This document shows positions 17,779 to 27,690 of a stretch of 64,000 bases of DNA, one piece after another. How positions within the stretch are numbered: position 1 is the stretch's first letter; every line of letters starts with the position of its first letter. The notes below the pieces were generated by a model that saw nothing but the letters and a program-made list of their open reading frames with translations, made no database searches and was not told where the DNA came from. The stretch is from Hujiaoplasma nucleasis. GTDB lineage: Bacteria; Bacillota_I; Bacilli_A; Izemoplasmatales; Hujiaoplasmataceae. The stretch spans positions 186,001 through 250,000 of the forward strand of contig NZ_CP051151.1 in NCBI RefSeq assembly GCF_013745115.1, read 5' to 3'. The position numbers and the translations under genes are program-made.

Positions 17779-19869
17779 ATGAAAGATATTTCTATATCCA
17801 TCAATAAAGTAGATAATGATGAAAAGATATCTGGTAAAGCTAAGTATGTCGCAGATATAAAAATGGATGGGACCTTATACGCTATGACCTTTAGAAGTCA
17901 GATTTGTAAAGGTTATATCAAGTCCATAGAATATCCTCGTTTACCTGATGGTTACTATATTATTGATCATAAAGATGTACCAGGTAAGAATATAGTCAAA
18001 GTGATTTTTGAAGACTGGCCAGTTTTTACTGACAAAAAAATTTCATACTTATATGAGCCTATAATGTTGGTTATAGGGCCGGATAAAAATGTAATTATTG
18101 ATATTATTAATCACATTAAGATTGATTATGTTGAAGAAGAAGCCTTGTTTGATTGGACTGATTCAGTGATTCATTATCATTTTGACAAGGGCTTAGGTCA
18201 AAGTGTTTTTGAAGATGCTGATCAAGTTATTGAATATGATTATGAAACAGGCTACCAAGAACAAGCTTATATTGAACCTCAAGGATTTATCGGATACACA
18301 GAGGATGAAAAAGTAACATTAATTGGTTCTATTCAATGTCCTTATTATGTAAAAAACGCTGTGAAGCAAGCTTTAAATCTGGAAGATCATCTAGTGAGAG
18401 TCATTCAAGCCAATGTTGGTGGGGCTTTTGGAGGTAAGGAAGAATATCCTTCTTTAATTGCTTGTCAATTGGCTGTAGCTGTTCAAAAGATAAAGAAACC
18501 TATCAAACTTATCTTTGAAAGAGAAGAAGATATGTCTGTCACTACAAAGAGACATCCTTCTAAAACTCATTTTCAAGCAGCTGTTAAAAATAATGAACTT
18601 ATCGGCTTAAAAGCTCATGTATCCATTGATGCTGGAGCGACTATAGGCTTAAGTGGTGTTGTTTTATCTAGGGCACTTCTTGCAGTATCAGGAGCTTATA
18701 CTATTGATCACTTGGATGTTAGTGGTGATGTCTATCGGACTAATACTGTTCCTAATGGTGCTTTTAGAGGGTTTGGAGCCCCACAGATGTTTTTCGCTAT
18801 CGATATGTTTATGGAACATATCGCCAAAAAACTTAAATTAGATACGCTAATTTTTAGAAAAAAATACTTAGCAAGACAAAATGATAGAACGTCAACCAAT
18901 GGCATATTCAGAGACCCTATTTTAATGCCCGAAATGATTGAAAAAGTAATGAGTGTTTCGAATTTTCAAGAAAAATATGAAGAATATAGTAAAGAAAACT
19001 CATATAAAGGTATAGGTATGAGTATGTTTTTCCATGGATGTGGATTTACTGGGTCAGGTGAAAAGAATATTATTAAGGCCAAGGTTAGATTAAGAAAGGA
19101 TCAAGATGCTAATGTTCATATATTAGTAGCTGCTGTTGATATGGGTCAAGGAGTTAAAACCACATTTAGAAAACTGATTGCTCATATTTTAGAGATTGAT
19201 ATTGATAAAGTAATTTTTAATAATCCTGATACTGATTTTGTCCCTGATTCCGGACCTACAGTTGCTTCTAGAACCATGATGATTGTTGGTGGACTTCTTG
19301 GGAGAGCTGCTAAAGAAATGAAAAGTCGATGGGAAGAAAAATCTTTTATTGTAGAAAAACAATATGAACAACCAGATTACATTGAATATGATGAAGAAAA
19401 ATTTATAGGAGATGCTTATCCAGCTTATTCATGGGGTGTCAATGTGGTTGAAGTAGAAGTAGATCCATTGACTTATCAAGTGAATGTAAAAAAATCTTGG
19501 TCTGTATATGATATTGGAAAAGCGATTGATCAAAGAATTGTATTGGGTCAAGCAGATGGGGGGTTAGCTCAAGGGTTGGCTTATGGATATCTTGAAGTAA
19601 TGAACCATAAAAATGGAAAAATCATGCAAAAAAATATGACAGACTATATTATCCCTACAGCCATGGATATGTGTGAAATGGAAACTTATTTATTTGAAAA
19701 TCCTTATGCGTTTGGTCCTTATGGAGCTAAAGGTGTTGGAGAATTAACGCTTATCGGCGGAGCAGCGGCTGTTGCAAAAGCTATTGAGGTCGCCATCAAG
19801 AAGAATATTTATAAAATTCCTGTAACACCTGAATATATTATGGAGTTGATGAATGAACATGAAGATTAA
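17779..19869 (+). CDS. Molybdenum hydroxylase 2 (xanthine-dehydrogenase-like), catalytic subunit
   Basis: A 696-residue catalytic subunit. GGAFGGKE (214-221) keeps Glu221 at the position of bovine Glu802, AFRGFGAPQ keeps Arg330 (bovine Arg880), and GVGEL supplies the catalytic Glu655 (bovine Glu1261). All three residues that bind and hydroxylate xanthine or hypoxanthine are thus present, making this the best candidate for the purine hydroxylase of the operon. The protein is shorter than many homologues, mainly at the N-terminus. It overlaps its [2Fe-2S] partner by 17 bases. Confidence 0.88.
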   Translation: MKDISISINKVDNDEKISGKAKYVADIKMDGTLYAMTFRSQICKGYIKSIEYPRLPDGYYIIDHKDVPGKNIVKVIFEDWPVFTDKKISYLYEPIMLVIGPDKNVIIDIINHIKIDYVEEEALFDWTDSVIHYHFDKGLGQSVFEDADQVIEYDYETGYQEQAYIEPQGFIGYTEDEKVTLIGSIQCPYYVKNAVKQALNLEDHLVRVIQANVGGAFGGKEEYPSLIACQLAVAVQKIKKPIKLIFEREEDMSVTTKRHPSKTHFQAAVKNNELIGLKAHVSIDAGATIGLSGVVLSRALLAVSGAYTIDHLDVSGDVYRTNTVPNGAFRGFGAPQMFFAIDMFMEHIAKKLKLDTLIFRKKYLARQNDRTSTNGIFRDPILMPEMIEKVMSVSNFQEKYEEYSKENSYKGIGMSMFFHGCGFTGSGEKNIIKAKVRLRKDQDANVHILVAAVDMGQGVKTTFRKLIAHILEIDIDKVIFNNPDTDFVPDSGPTVASRTMMIVGGLLGRAAKEMKSRWEEKSFIVEKQYEQPDYIEYDEEKFIGDAYPAYSWGVNVVEVEVDPLTYQVNVKKSWSVYDIGKAIDQRIVLGQADGGLAQGLAYGYLEVMNHKNGKIMQKNMTDYIIPTAMDMCEMETYLFENPYAFGPYGAKGVGELTLIGGAAAVAKAIEVAIKKNIYKIPVTPEYIMELMNEHED

Positions 19870-20329
19870 TTTTAATTTAAACGGTAAAAATATAACACTT
19901 GATACAAACCCTAATAGACGTCTATTAGATGTTTTAAGAGAGGATTTTGACTTAACTGGTCCTAAAGAAGGCTGTGGAGAAGGCGAATGTGGAGCTTGCG
20001 CAGTTTTATTAAATGGTCAAATAGTCAATTCATGTTCAGTCCCTTTAGCAAATGTAGATGGCCAAGATATCATGACTATTGAAGCTTTTTCTCTAAGTAA
20101 GCAATATCAAATCATCAAAGATGCTTTTGCTGAAATGGGTGGAGTTCAATGTGGGTTTTGTACACCTGGAATGATTATTGCTACCCAAAGTTTATTAAGT
20201 GAAAATCCTCATCCTAGTGATTATGAAATTAAGATTGGTTTGTCAGGGAATTTGTGTCGATGCACTGGATATAATTTAATCATTAAGGCTGTAAAAAAGG
20301 CTGCAGAAGATGGTGATGGTTTATGGTAA
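19853..20329 (+). CDS. Molybdenum hydroxylase 2, [2Fe-2S] subunit
   Basis: A 158-residue small subunit with the canonical GCGEGECGAC plus distal Cys, and CGFCTPGM with LCRCTGY. It holds the two [2Fe-2S] clusters between molybdenum and FAD. The motifs are closer to textbook xanthine dehydrogenase than those of the paralogue at 9417. It overlaps both neighbours (17 and 7 bases). Confidence 0.92.
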   Translation: MNMKINFNLNGKNITLDTNPNRRLLDVLREDFDLTGPKEGCGEGECGACAVLLNGQIVNSCSVPLANVDGQDIMTIEAFSLSKQYQIIKDAFAEMGGVQCGFCTPGMIIATQSLLSENPHPSDYEIKIGLSGNLCRCTGYNLIIKAVKKAAEDGDGLW

Positions 20330-21162
20330 ATACTGTCATTGCTAAAACTTTAGTTCAAGCCCTAGATACATTAAAGCAAGGAGACTATAAAATTGTTGCT
20401 GGTGGTACAGATATGTTGATTCAAAATAGATCACATACTGGCATGCCTATAGCCTATAAGTCAAATATTCTATATGTTAACTTAGTAAAAGAATTAGACT
20501 TTATTAGTGATGATGAAAACAATGTTTACATTGGTGCTACTTGTCGTTTAGAAAGTATCTTAAAAGACCAAAGGATCCCTCAAATATTAAGAGATGTTAT
20601 CCATGAAATGGCTTCTCCTGCCATAAGACATACTGGGACATTGGCCGGTAATATAGCAAATGCATCTCCAGCAGGGGATTCATTAGTTGCTTTATATGCT
20701 TTAGATGCACAAGTTAGAATACAATCTGCTATGCACGAAAGAATAGTTAAAGTATCTGATTTTATTAAAGGTGTTAGAAAAATTGATTTATCACCTATTG
20801 AAATGATTACTGAAATTATCATTCCAAAACTAGATTTTGATAATATTTATTTTAAAAAAGTTGCGCCTAGACTAAGTGATGCTATTTCAAAGTTGTCATT
20901 TGTTGGAGCTTACTCCTTTAGAAACAATACTTTAATAGATATGAGAATATCTCTTGGCGCTGTTTATATGACTGTAGTTAGAAATAGAAGCATCGAAAAA
21001 AAATATATTGGTATGAGCAAGGAAGAATTCAAGAATCATATAAAAGAAATTTTAATAGACTACAGCCACATAATCAAACCTATTGATGATCAAAGGTCAA
21101 ACAAAGAGTATCGAAAACAAGTAGCGTTAAACTTAATTAAAGCATTTGTTTTAAATTGTTAG
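20323..21162 (+). CDS. Molybdenum hydroxylase 2, FAD-binding subunit
   Basis: A 279-residue flavoprotein. VAGGTDMLIQ near residue 24 and the full GTLAGNIANASPAGDS motif near residue 106 are diagnostic of xanthine-dehydrogenase FAD subunits. The subunit order (catalytic, iron-sulfur, FAD) is the reverse of hydroxylase 1 (FAD, iron-sulfur, catalytic). This argues for two independently acquired modules rather than a simple tandem duplication. Confidence 0.9.
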   Translation: MVNTVIAKTLVQALDTLKQGDYKIVAGGTDMLIQNRSHTGMPIAYKSNILYVNLVKELDFISDDENNVYIGATCRLESILKDQRIPQILRDVIHEMASPAIRHTGTLAGNIANASPAGDSLVALYALDAQVRIQSAMHERIVKVSDFIKGVRKIDLSPIEMITEIIIPKLDFDNIYFKKVAPRLSDAISKLSFVGAYSFRNNTLIDMRISLGAVYMTVVRNRSIEKKYIGMSKEEFKNHIKEILIDYSHIIKPIDDQRSNKEYRKQVALNLIKAFVLNC

Positions 21163-21172
21163 GAGGCTCGTT

Positions 21173-22894
21173 TTGAATAAGAAAAAACTCATTCAAATAT
21201 CAAGAGGTTTAGTACTTGCTGAACTTGTATTGAAAAACGCCAAAATTGTCAATGTGTTTACAAAATCAATCGAAGCCAACGATATTGCTATCTCTGATGG
21301 TATTATCGTTGGGATTGGATCATATGAAGGAGAAAATGAAATTGATTTAAAGGGGCAATATGTTGCACCTGGTTTTATTGATGGTCATGTCCATATTGAA
21401 TCTAGTATGCTTACACCAAATAATTATGCTTTAGCAACCATTCCTCGTGGTACCACATCAATCATTGCTGATTGTCATGAAATAGCGAATGTGGCGGGTA
21501 AAGAGGGAATTGATTTTATGATTGAATCTGCTAAATCAACTGTTCAAGATGTTTTTATGATGATTCCTTCGTGTGTGCCATCAACTTCATTTGAAACAAG
21601 TGGAGCAATCTTAAAAGCAAGGGATATAAAAAAATACACTGAAAATCCTTCTGTCTATGGCCTAGGTGAAATGATGGATTATCAAGGGGTACTTGAAGGG
21701 GATAAAGATGTGCTTAATAAATTGGAGGATTATTCTCAATTAACTATTGATGGTCATGCTCCGGGTTTAAGTGGTAAAGATTTAAATGCTTATATCTTAT
21801 CAGGTGTAGAAACAGATCATGAATGTGTTGAAGCGAGCGAACTTATTGAAAAGGTTCAAAGGGGTATGTATGTTCATCTAAGGGAAGGTTCACAGACAAA
21901 GAATTTAGTTGACTTATTATCAGGTGTATCTAGTGCATATTATGATCGAATATTATTATGTTCAGACGATTTACACCCAAGTGATATATTAAATGTTGGT
22001 CATATTGATCAAAATGTACGATTGGCAATAAAACATGGATTAGATCCTATCGTTGCTATATCAATGGCGAGTATAAATATAGCTAGATGTTATCATTTAA
22101 ATCATTATGGAGCCATAGCACCAGGATATTACGCAGATTTAGTTGTTTTTAAAAACATTAAGAAAATTGATATTAATATGGTCTATAAAAAGGGAAAACT
22201 AGTCGCTAAAGATAAGCAAGCACTATTTGAAAGCAGAAAAATTGATCCATCTAAACTTCTAGAATCAGTCAATATAAATTTAAATAAAATCAATTTAGAT
22301 TTAACTTTAAAAAACCAATTAGTTTATATTATAGGACTCGTAAAAAATAATATTACAACAAAGAAAATAAAAGCTAGTATTATCTTAGAAAAAGGTTTGT
22401 TTCTTTCAAAAAATAATCCAGGTTTATTAAAATTAGCAGTCATAGAAAGACATCATTCAAGTAACAATATTGGCTTTGGAATAGTCAAGGATTATGGGTT
22501 AAGTAATGGTGCATTAGCATTAACGATTGCTCATGATTCACATAACTTAATTTGTATTGGAGATAATGATATAGATATGTATAAAGCCATTGAAAAAATT
22601 AAAAGTATTGGTGGCGGAATTGTATTGGCATCTGAAGGACATATTATTGATTTTCTGCCTTTAGAAGTTGGTGGTTTAATGTCATTGAATGATGGGCAAT
22701 ATGTCCAAAAGAAGTTATTGAATTTAGAAAATGAGATTAGAAAATTAGGGGTAACTAATGATATTGAAGATCCTTTCTTACAATTAGCTTTTCTATCTTT
22801 AGCTGTTGTCCCTGAAATTAAAGTAACAGACAAAGGTTTGTTTGATGTCGAAAAGTTTCAATTAATTAAATTAGAAGTTGGTGAAGATTCATGA
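21173..22894 (+). CDS. ade: Adenine deaminase
   Basis: A full-length 573-residue adenine deaminase of the Ade amidohydrolase type. It has APGFIDGHVHIESSM (H72, H74), ADCHEIANV, DGHAPG and LCSDDLHP in order, and the C-terminal domain with IAHDSHN and GGGIV. It converts adenine to hypoxanthine and ammonia, feeding hypoxanthine to the hydroxylases. TTG is chosen as start because AGGAGG lies ten bases upstream. It overlaps the next gene by four bases. Confidence 0.93.
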   Translation: MNKKKLIQISRGLVLAELVLKNAKIVNVFTKSIEANDIAISDGIIVGIGSYEGENEIDLKGQYVAPGFIDGHVHIESSMLTPNNYALATIPRGTTSIIADCHEIANVAGKEGIDFMIESAKSTVQDVFMMIPSCVPSTSFETSGAILKARDIKKYTENPSVYGLGEMMDYQGVLEGDKDVLNKLEDYSQLTIDGHAPGLSGKDLNAYILSGVETDHECVEASELIEKVQRGMYVHLREGSQTKNLVDLLSGVSSAYYDRILLCSDDLHPSDILNVGHIDQNVRLAIKHGLDPIVAISMASINIARCYHLNHYGAIAPGYYADLVVFKNIKKIDINMVYKKGKLVAKDKQALFESRKIDPSKLLESVNINLNKINLDLTLKNQLVYIIGLVKNNITTKKIKASIILEKGLFLSKNNPGLLKLAVIERHHSSNNIGFGIVKDYGLSNGALALTIAHDSHNLICIGDNDIDMYKAIEKIKSIGGGIVLASEGHIIDFLPLEVGGLMSLNDGQYVQKKLLNLENEIRKLGVTNDIEDPFLQLAFLSLAVVPEIKVTDKGLFDVEKFQLIKLEVGEDS

Positions 22895-24138
22895 CGTATG
22901 TTAAAGGCTTGAGGTGTACCCATTGTAATCATTTTTATCCTTTTGAAAAGGATTTAATGATATGCCCAAATTGTCAAGAAAAAGGAATACTTGACATTGA
23001 GTATAAGTATAAGGAAATTAAGGAAGTCATGAATAGAGATTATTTTAAGAATAACTTAGATTTGTCTATTTGGCGGTATTTACCTTTGTTGCCTGTTGAA
23101 GAAAAATATACGAAGAATTCCTTAAGAGTTGGCTGGACACCATTATATAAGAGTTTTAATTTACAAACAATGATTGATATTAAATCATTATATATTAAAG
23201 ATGAGGGTTTAAATCCAACACAGTCTTTAAAAGATAGGGCTTCAGTCATTGCCTGTGTGAAGGCCTTGGAAAATAATTATGAAATTATATCTTGCTCATC
23301 AACTGGAAACGCTGCTTCATCATTGGCTGGCAACGCTGCAAAACTAGGACTCAAAACAGTTATTTTTGTTCCAAAAAGAGCACCCGTTGGAAAATTAACT
23401 CAACTATTAGTCTTTGGAGCCGATTTAATTAAAGTTAACGGTGATTATAAGTCTACTTATCAATTATCAAAAGCGGCCATAAGTCATTATGGTTGGTACA
23501 ATAGAAATGCTGCAGTCAATCCATATCTGGTTGAAGGTAAAAAAACAGTGGCTTTGGAAATAGCTGAGCAACTTGAATTTAATTTAACAGATTGGGTTAT
23601 AGTTTCTGTGGGAGACGGATGTACGATTGGTGGAGTTTATAAAGGTTTTTATGATCTTATTGAACTAGGTTTAATTGATCGTATGCCTAAGTTATTAGGC
23701 GTTCAAAGTGAAGGCTGTTCACCATTCTATAAAGCTTTTCATGAAGAAAAGGAGATGGAAGAAAGTGAAGAAAATACACTTGCAGATAGTATAGCAGTAG
23801 GCATACCTAGAAATCCTATCAAGGGATTAAAGGCTGTAAAAAATAGTCATGGTAGTTTTGAGATTGTATCTGATGACGAAATCATGGATGCTATGCTTTT
23901 ACTGGCAAAGTATGAAGGCGTATTTGCTGAACCTGCAGCCGCAGCCGGTTTAGCAGGATTAATGAAGTCTAGAAAGAAAAATTTAATTAAACCATCTGAT
24001 ACAGCCACCGTAATTATCACTGGCAATGGATTAAAAGATACAAAAAATGCATTAAATGTAATTAATGAACCAGTTCTTTTAAATAATGATTTAAAAGATT
24101 TAATAGACTACATAGAAAGAGGCGAAAGTAATGAGTAA
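22891..24138 (+). CDS. Threonine-synthase-like fold-type-II PLP enzyme
   Basis: A 415-residue PLP enzyme. An N-terminal zinc ribbon (C9, C12, C25, C28) is followed by the threonine synthase core: SLKDRAS with the Schiff-base Lys114, SSTGNAASS for phosphate binding, and VSVGDGCTIGG. Its place in the operon suggests a lyase acting on an amino-acid-like purine fragment rather than threonine synthesis. In related clusters this place is held by YgeX, diaminopropionate ammonia-lyase. True threonine synthase cannot be excluded. Confidence 0.72.
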   Translation: MTYVKGLRCTHCNHFYPFEKDLMICPNCQEKGILDIEYKYKEIKEVMNRDYFKNNLDLSIWRYLPLLPVEEKYTKNSLRVGWTPLYKSFNLQTMIDIKSLYIKDEGLNPTQSLKDRASVIACVKALENNYEIISCSSTGNAASSLAGNAAKLGLKTVIFVPKRAPVGKLTQLLVFGADLIKVNGDYKSTYQLSKAAISHYGWYNRNAAVNPYLVEGKKTVALEIAEQLEFNLTDWVIVSVGDGCTIGGVYKGFYDLIELGLIDRMPKLLGVQSEGCSPFYKAFHEEKEMEESEENTLADSIAVGIPRNPIKGLKAVKNSHGSFEIVSDDEIMDAMLLLAKYEGVFAEPAAAAGLAGLMKSRKKNLIKPSDTATVIITGNGLKDTKNALNVINEPVLLNNDLKDLIDYIERGESNE

Positions 24139-25483
24139 AATTCCATTTGGACCAACTTATGATGAAATGTGCAACCCATCTCATATTGATCCGAACATAA
24201 GAAAAAAAGCGTTAGAAAGTAAAGAAAATGAACTAAATCCAATAAACTTATTTAACATTAATTGGAAAGATGATAACAATCAAGTTCATAAAATTGTTTT
24301 ACCTAAAGAAATGACAGGTGTCGAAGCCAATATAGTCGTTCTATTAGGAAAGTATTTCCCTTCAGGGTCTCATAAAGTTGGACCTGCTTATTCTACACTC
24401 ATTGAAGGATGTGTTGATGAGAATATTATTCCTGGCAAGCACACAATATTAGGACCTTCAACAGGTAATTTTGGTATCGGAGTATCTTATATCTGTAACT
24501 TAATGAAATATGATTCTATTGTCATCATGCCAGATAATATGAGTAAAGAACGTTATGAACGCATTCAAAAATATGGGGCAAAATTAGATTTGACGCCTGG
24601 GACTGAATCAGATGTTATTTTAACATTAGAGAAAACCTACGAATTGGCTAAAAATACTAAGAATAGATCTTTAGCTCAATTTGAATTATTGCCTAATTAT
24701 CGTTTTCATCGTCATGTGACGGGAAATGCTTGTATTGAAGCTGTAAAAAATGTTGGAAATGGAAGGATAGCTTGTTTTACTTCAGCGCCTGGTTCGGCTG
24801 GGACTTTAGGTGCGGGCGACCAAATTAAAAAAGAGTTTCCTGAGGCTAAAGTGGCTGCTTTAGAACCTTATGAATGTTCAACATTGATGAATGGTGGACG
24901 TGGACAACACCGTATTGAGGGTATTGGCGATAAGATGTGTACACTCATTCATAATGTATTAACCACAGATTTTGTTGTGATGATAAAAGATGAAGAAACG
25001 GTTCAAGGTTTAAAAGTGATTCATAACGGAATTAGTGTATTGGAATCTTTTGGTATTGATAAAAAAATCGCTGAATCAATGACTGATTTATTTGGCCCTT
25101 CAGGTATATGTAATATTATTGGCGCAATTAAAATGGCTAAATATTTACATTTGGGACCTGGAGAAAATGTAGTAACCATTGCGACTGATGGTTATGACAG
25201 ATATGATACCGTAATTCAAAATCTTGAACAAAGATATTTAGAGACAGAAGATTTCGTACTAAAAAGATGGTTTAAAGATGTGTTCTTAAATGCGGATACT
25301 AATTATATTGCAGATTATAGACCTATAAGCCAAAAAGAAAAGTTGTTCATACAAAAAGAAAAAGATTGGTTAAAATTTGGATATACAAAAGCTTATTTAG
25401 ATTCTATGAAAGATATGTCTTTTTGGGATAATGAATACAACAAGGTTTTTGAATATGACAAACTAATCAAGGAAAAGAGGTAA
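24131..25483 (+). CDS. PLP-dependent lyase-like enzyme (TrpB/cysteine synthase fold)
   Basis: A 450-residue fold-type-II PLP enzyme. GSHKVG contains the predicted Schiff-base Lys82 in a TrpB-like SHK context, GPSTGNFG binds phosphate, and [13 protein letters not shown] is a second conserved loop. Similar proteins, annotated only as PLP-dependent lyase or thiolase, sit beside YgeY and YgeW in purine-degrading anaerobes. A beta-elimination or ammonia-lyase reaction on a diamino or ureido acid is plausible. It starts within the end of the previous gene, so the two PLP enzymes are translationally coupled. Confidence 0.7.
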   Translation: MSKIPFGPTYDEMCNPSHIDPNIRKKALESKENELNPINLFNINWKDDNNQVHKIVLPKEMTGVEANIVVLLGKYFPSGSHKVGPAYSTLIEGCVDENIIPGKHTILGPSTGNFGIGVSYICNLMKYDSIVIMPDNMSKERYERIQKYGAKLDLTPGTESDVILTLEKTYELAKNTKNRSLAQFELLPNYRFHRHVTGNACIEAVKNVGNGRIACFTSAPGSAGTLGAGDQIKKEFPEAKVAALEPYECSTLMNGGRGQHRIEGIGDKMCTLIHNVLTTDFVVMIKDEETVQGLKVIHNGISVLESFGIDKKIAESMTDLFGPSGICNIIGAIKMAKYLHLGPGENVVTIATDGYDRYDTVIQNLEQRYLETEDFVLKRWFKDVFLNADTNYIADYRPISQKEKLFIQKEKDWLKFGYTKAYLDSMKDMSFWDNEYNKVFEYDKLIKEKR

Positions 25484-25488
25484 GATGT

Positions 25489-26700
25489 ATGGATTTTAAA
25501 AAAGTATTAGAATTATCTAAATCATATGAAAAAGATATGACAAGATTTTTAAGAGACATGATCGCTATCCCAAGTGAAAGTTGTCATGAAGAAAAAGTCA
25601 TTCAAAGAATTAAAAGAGAAATGGAAAAAGTTTCTTTTGATGAAGTGAAAATTGATCCAATGGGTAACATTATTGGACGTATTGGCCATGGACCTATTGT
25701 TATTGCTATGGATGCCCATATAGATACAGTAGGTGTTGGTGAAATAAAGAATTGGAAATTTGATCCATATAATGGCTTTGAAGATGAAACTAGTATTGGT
25801 GGACGCGGAGCATCAGATCAAGAAGGTGGGATGGCGTCTATGATATATGCTGGGAAAATCATCAAAGAGTTAGGTTTAGAAAAAGATTATACCTTATATA
25901 TTACTGGTACTGTTCAAGAGGAAGATTGTGATGGGCTATGTTGGCAATACATTATTGAACAAGACAAATTAAAACCAGAGTTTGTAGTCATTACAGAGCC
26001 TACTAATTTAAACATTTATAGGGGTCATCGTGGTCGCATGGAAATTAAAGTTTCAACAAGTGGCGTATCTTGTCATGGTAGCGCTCCAGAAAGAGGAGAC
26101 AATGCTATTTATAAAATGGGACCGATCTTAAAAGACCTAGAAGAGTTAAACCATCATTTATTAGACAATGATTTCCTAGGAAAAGGAACATTGACGGTTA
26201 GTGAGATTGGTCATTCATCACCTTCTAGATGCGCAGTTGCTGATGGATGTTGGATTTCAATAGATAGAAGACTCACTGATGGCGAAACCTTTGAGTCAGC
26301 TTTAAAAGAAATAGAAGACTTAGATTCTGTAAAAAAAGCAAATGCAGTGGTTGAAATGTATGATTATTCAAGACCTTCATATACTGGTTTGGTTTATCCA
26401 ACAAAATCATATTTCCCGACTTGGGTTTTGCCAGAGGACCATATCGTATGTCAAAGTACAGTTCAAGCATATGAATCTTTGTTTAATCAAAAACCACTCG
26501 TTGATAAATGGACTTTTTCAACCAATGCTGTTTCAATCATGGGTAGACATCAAATTCCATGTATTGGATTTGGACCTGGAAAGGAAGAACAAGCACATGC
26601 ACCAAATGAAATAACCTATAAAGAACATCTCATAAAGGCTTGTGCAATGTATGCGGTTATACCGACAATGTATGTAAAACATAAAAAGGAAGGAAAATAA
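25489..26700 (+). CDS. ygeY: YgeY-family M20 metallohydrolase
   Basis: A 403-residue M20 amidohydrolase/peptidase with all metal-site residues visible: H77 and D79 in AHIDT, bridging D110 in GASDQEGG, the catalytic Glu pair E144/E145 and E170 in ITEP, plus a C-terminal HAPNE histidine. The overall pattern matches the YgeY group, which was first linked to selenium-dependent molybdenum hydroxylases. It should hydrolyse an N-carbamoyl or N-acyl bond of a purine-derived intermediate in the cytosol. Confidence 0.85.
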   Translation: MDFKKVLELSKSYEKDMTRFLRDMIAIPSESCHEEKVIQRIKREMEKVSFDEVKIDPMGNIIGRIGHGPIVIAMDAHIDTVGVGEIKNWKFDPYNGFEDETSIGGRGASDQEGGMASMIYAGKIIKELGLEKDYTLYITGTVQEEDCDGLCWQYIIEQDKLKPEFVVITEPTNLNIYRGHRGRMEIKVSTSGVSCHGSAPERGDNAIYKMGPILKDLEELNHHLLDNDFLGKGTLTVSEIGHSSPSRCAVADGCWISIDRRLTDGETFESALKEIEDLDSVKKANAVVEMYDYSRPSYTGLVYPTKSYFPTWVLPEDHIVCQSTVQAYESLFNQKPLVDKWTFSTNAVSIMGRHQIPCIGFGPGKEEQAHAPNEITYKEHLIKACAMYAVIPTMYVKHKKEGK

Positions 26701-26701
26701 T

Positions 26702-27685
26702 ATGAAACCAGAATTTAAAGGAAAACATTTTATCACGCTTGAAGATTGGTCAAAAGAAGAAATAGAAAGATTACTTGAAGTATCAAAATTAATGAAAGAT
26801 AAATTTTTACATAATGAAGATACGAGCTATTTAAAAAACAAAACAGCATTTTTAATGTTCTTTGAACAATCAACAAGAACTAGAAATTCTATGGAAGCAG
26901 GTATTGCTCAATTAGGGGGACATGGTAATTATTTAGATACATCAGGGATGCAAATATCTCATGGAGAATCAGCAAAGGATACAGCTGTTATATTATCTAG
27001 TTATGGACATGGAATCGCTTGTAGAAATTGCTTTTGGGGTATAGGTAATAAATATTTGAGAGAAATGGCACAACATTCTACAGTGCCTGTAATGAATTTG
27101 CAATGTGATTTATACCATCCAATGCAAGGATTGGCAGATTTAATGACTATTCAAGAGGTGTTTCCAAAACAAAATAATATTAAAGTTTCTATTATATGGG
27201 CTTATGCAAGAAGCCATAAAAAACCTATATCGGTGCCTTTAACACAAATTTTATTGTTTCCAAGATTTGGTATGGATGTGACTTTAGCTTACCCTGAAGG
27301 CTATGATTTGCCAGATTGGGCTATTGAAAAGGCTAGAGCAAATGCTAAGGAAAACAATGGGTCTTTTAGAATCACTCATAATATGGAAGAAGCATTTAAA
27401 GATGCAGATGTTGTGATCCCGAAAAACTGGGGATCTTGGGTAAACAATCAGTCAACTGAAGTCGTAGATGATTTATTAGAATCATATAAATCATGGAAAT
27501 GTACTGAAGAAATGATGGCTTTGGCTAATAATAACGTTAAATACATGCATGCATTACCTGCTGATAGAGGCAATGAAGTAGAAAATTCTGTGATAGATGG
27601 TCCACATTCAATAGTCTACCAAGAAGCAGAAAACAGACTTCATACCGCCAAAGCAGTTATGGCAATGACTATGGGCGACAAATAA
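26702..27685 (+). CDS. ygeW: YgeW-family knotted carbamoyltransferase
   Basis: A 327-residue transcarbamoylase. QSTRTRNS (S57-T58-R59-T60-R61) binds carbamoyl phosphate, and CDLYHPMQGLAD and MHALPADRG complete the active site. The long loops between domains are those of the knotted YgeW group rather than of OTCase or ATCase. It would run phosphorolysis of a ureido compound, giving carbamoyl phosphate for ATP synthesis. The carbamate kinase that usually completes this step (YqeA) is not in the window. It lies two bases after ygeY. Confidence 0.87.
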   Translation: MKPEFKGKHFITLEDWSKEEIERLLEVSKLMKDKFLHNEDTSYLKNKTAFLMFFEQSTRTRNSMEAGIAQLGGHGNYLDTSGMQISHGESAKDTAVILSSYGHGIACRNCFWGIGNKYLREMAQHSTVPVMNLQCDLYHPMQGLADLMTIQEVFPKQNNIKVSIIWAYARSHKKPISVPLTQILLFPRFGMDVTLAYPEGYDLPDWAIEKARANAKENNGSFRITHNMEEAFKDADVVIPKNWGSWVNNQSTEVVDDLLESYKSWKCTEEMMALANNNVKYMHALPADRGNEVENSVIDGPHSIVYQEAENRLHTAKAVMAMTMGDK

Positions 27686-27690
27686 GATAA

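Noticed and set aside
9866-19869. Selenium-dependent XdhD-type hydroxylase
   Set aside because: XdhD is a single long polypeptide carrying the iron-sulfur part. Both enzymes here are split, and no selD, yqeB or yqeC gene was seen, so selenium dependence cannot be claimed.
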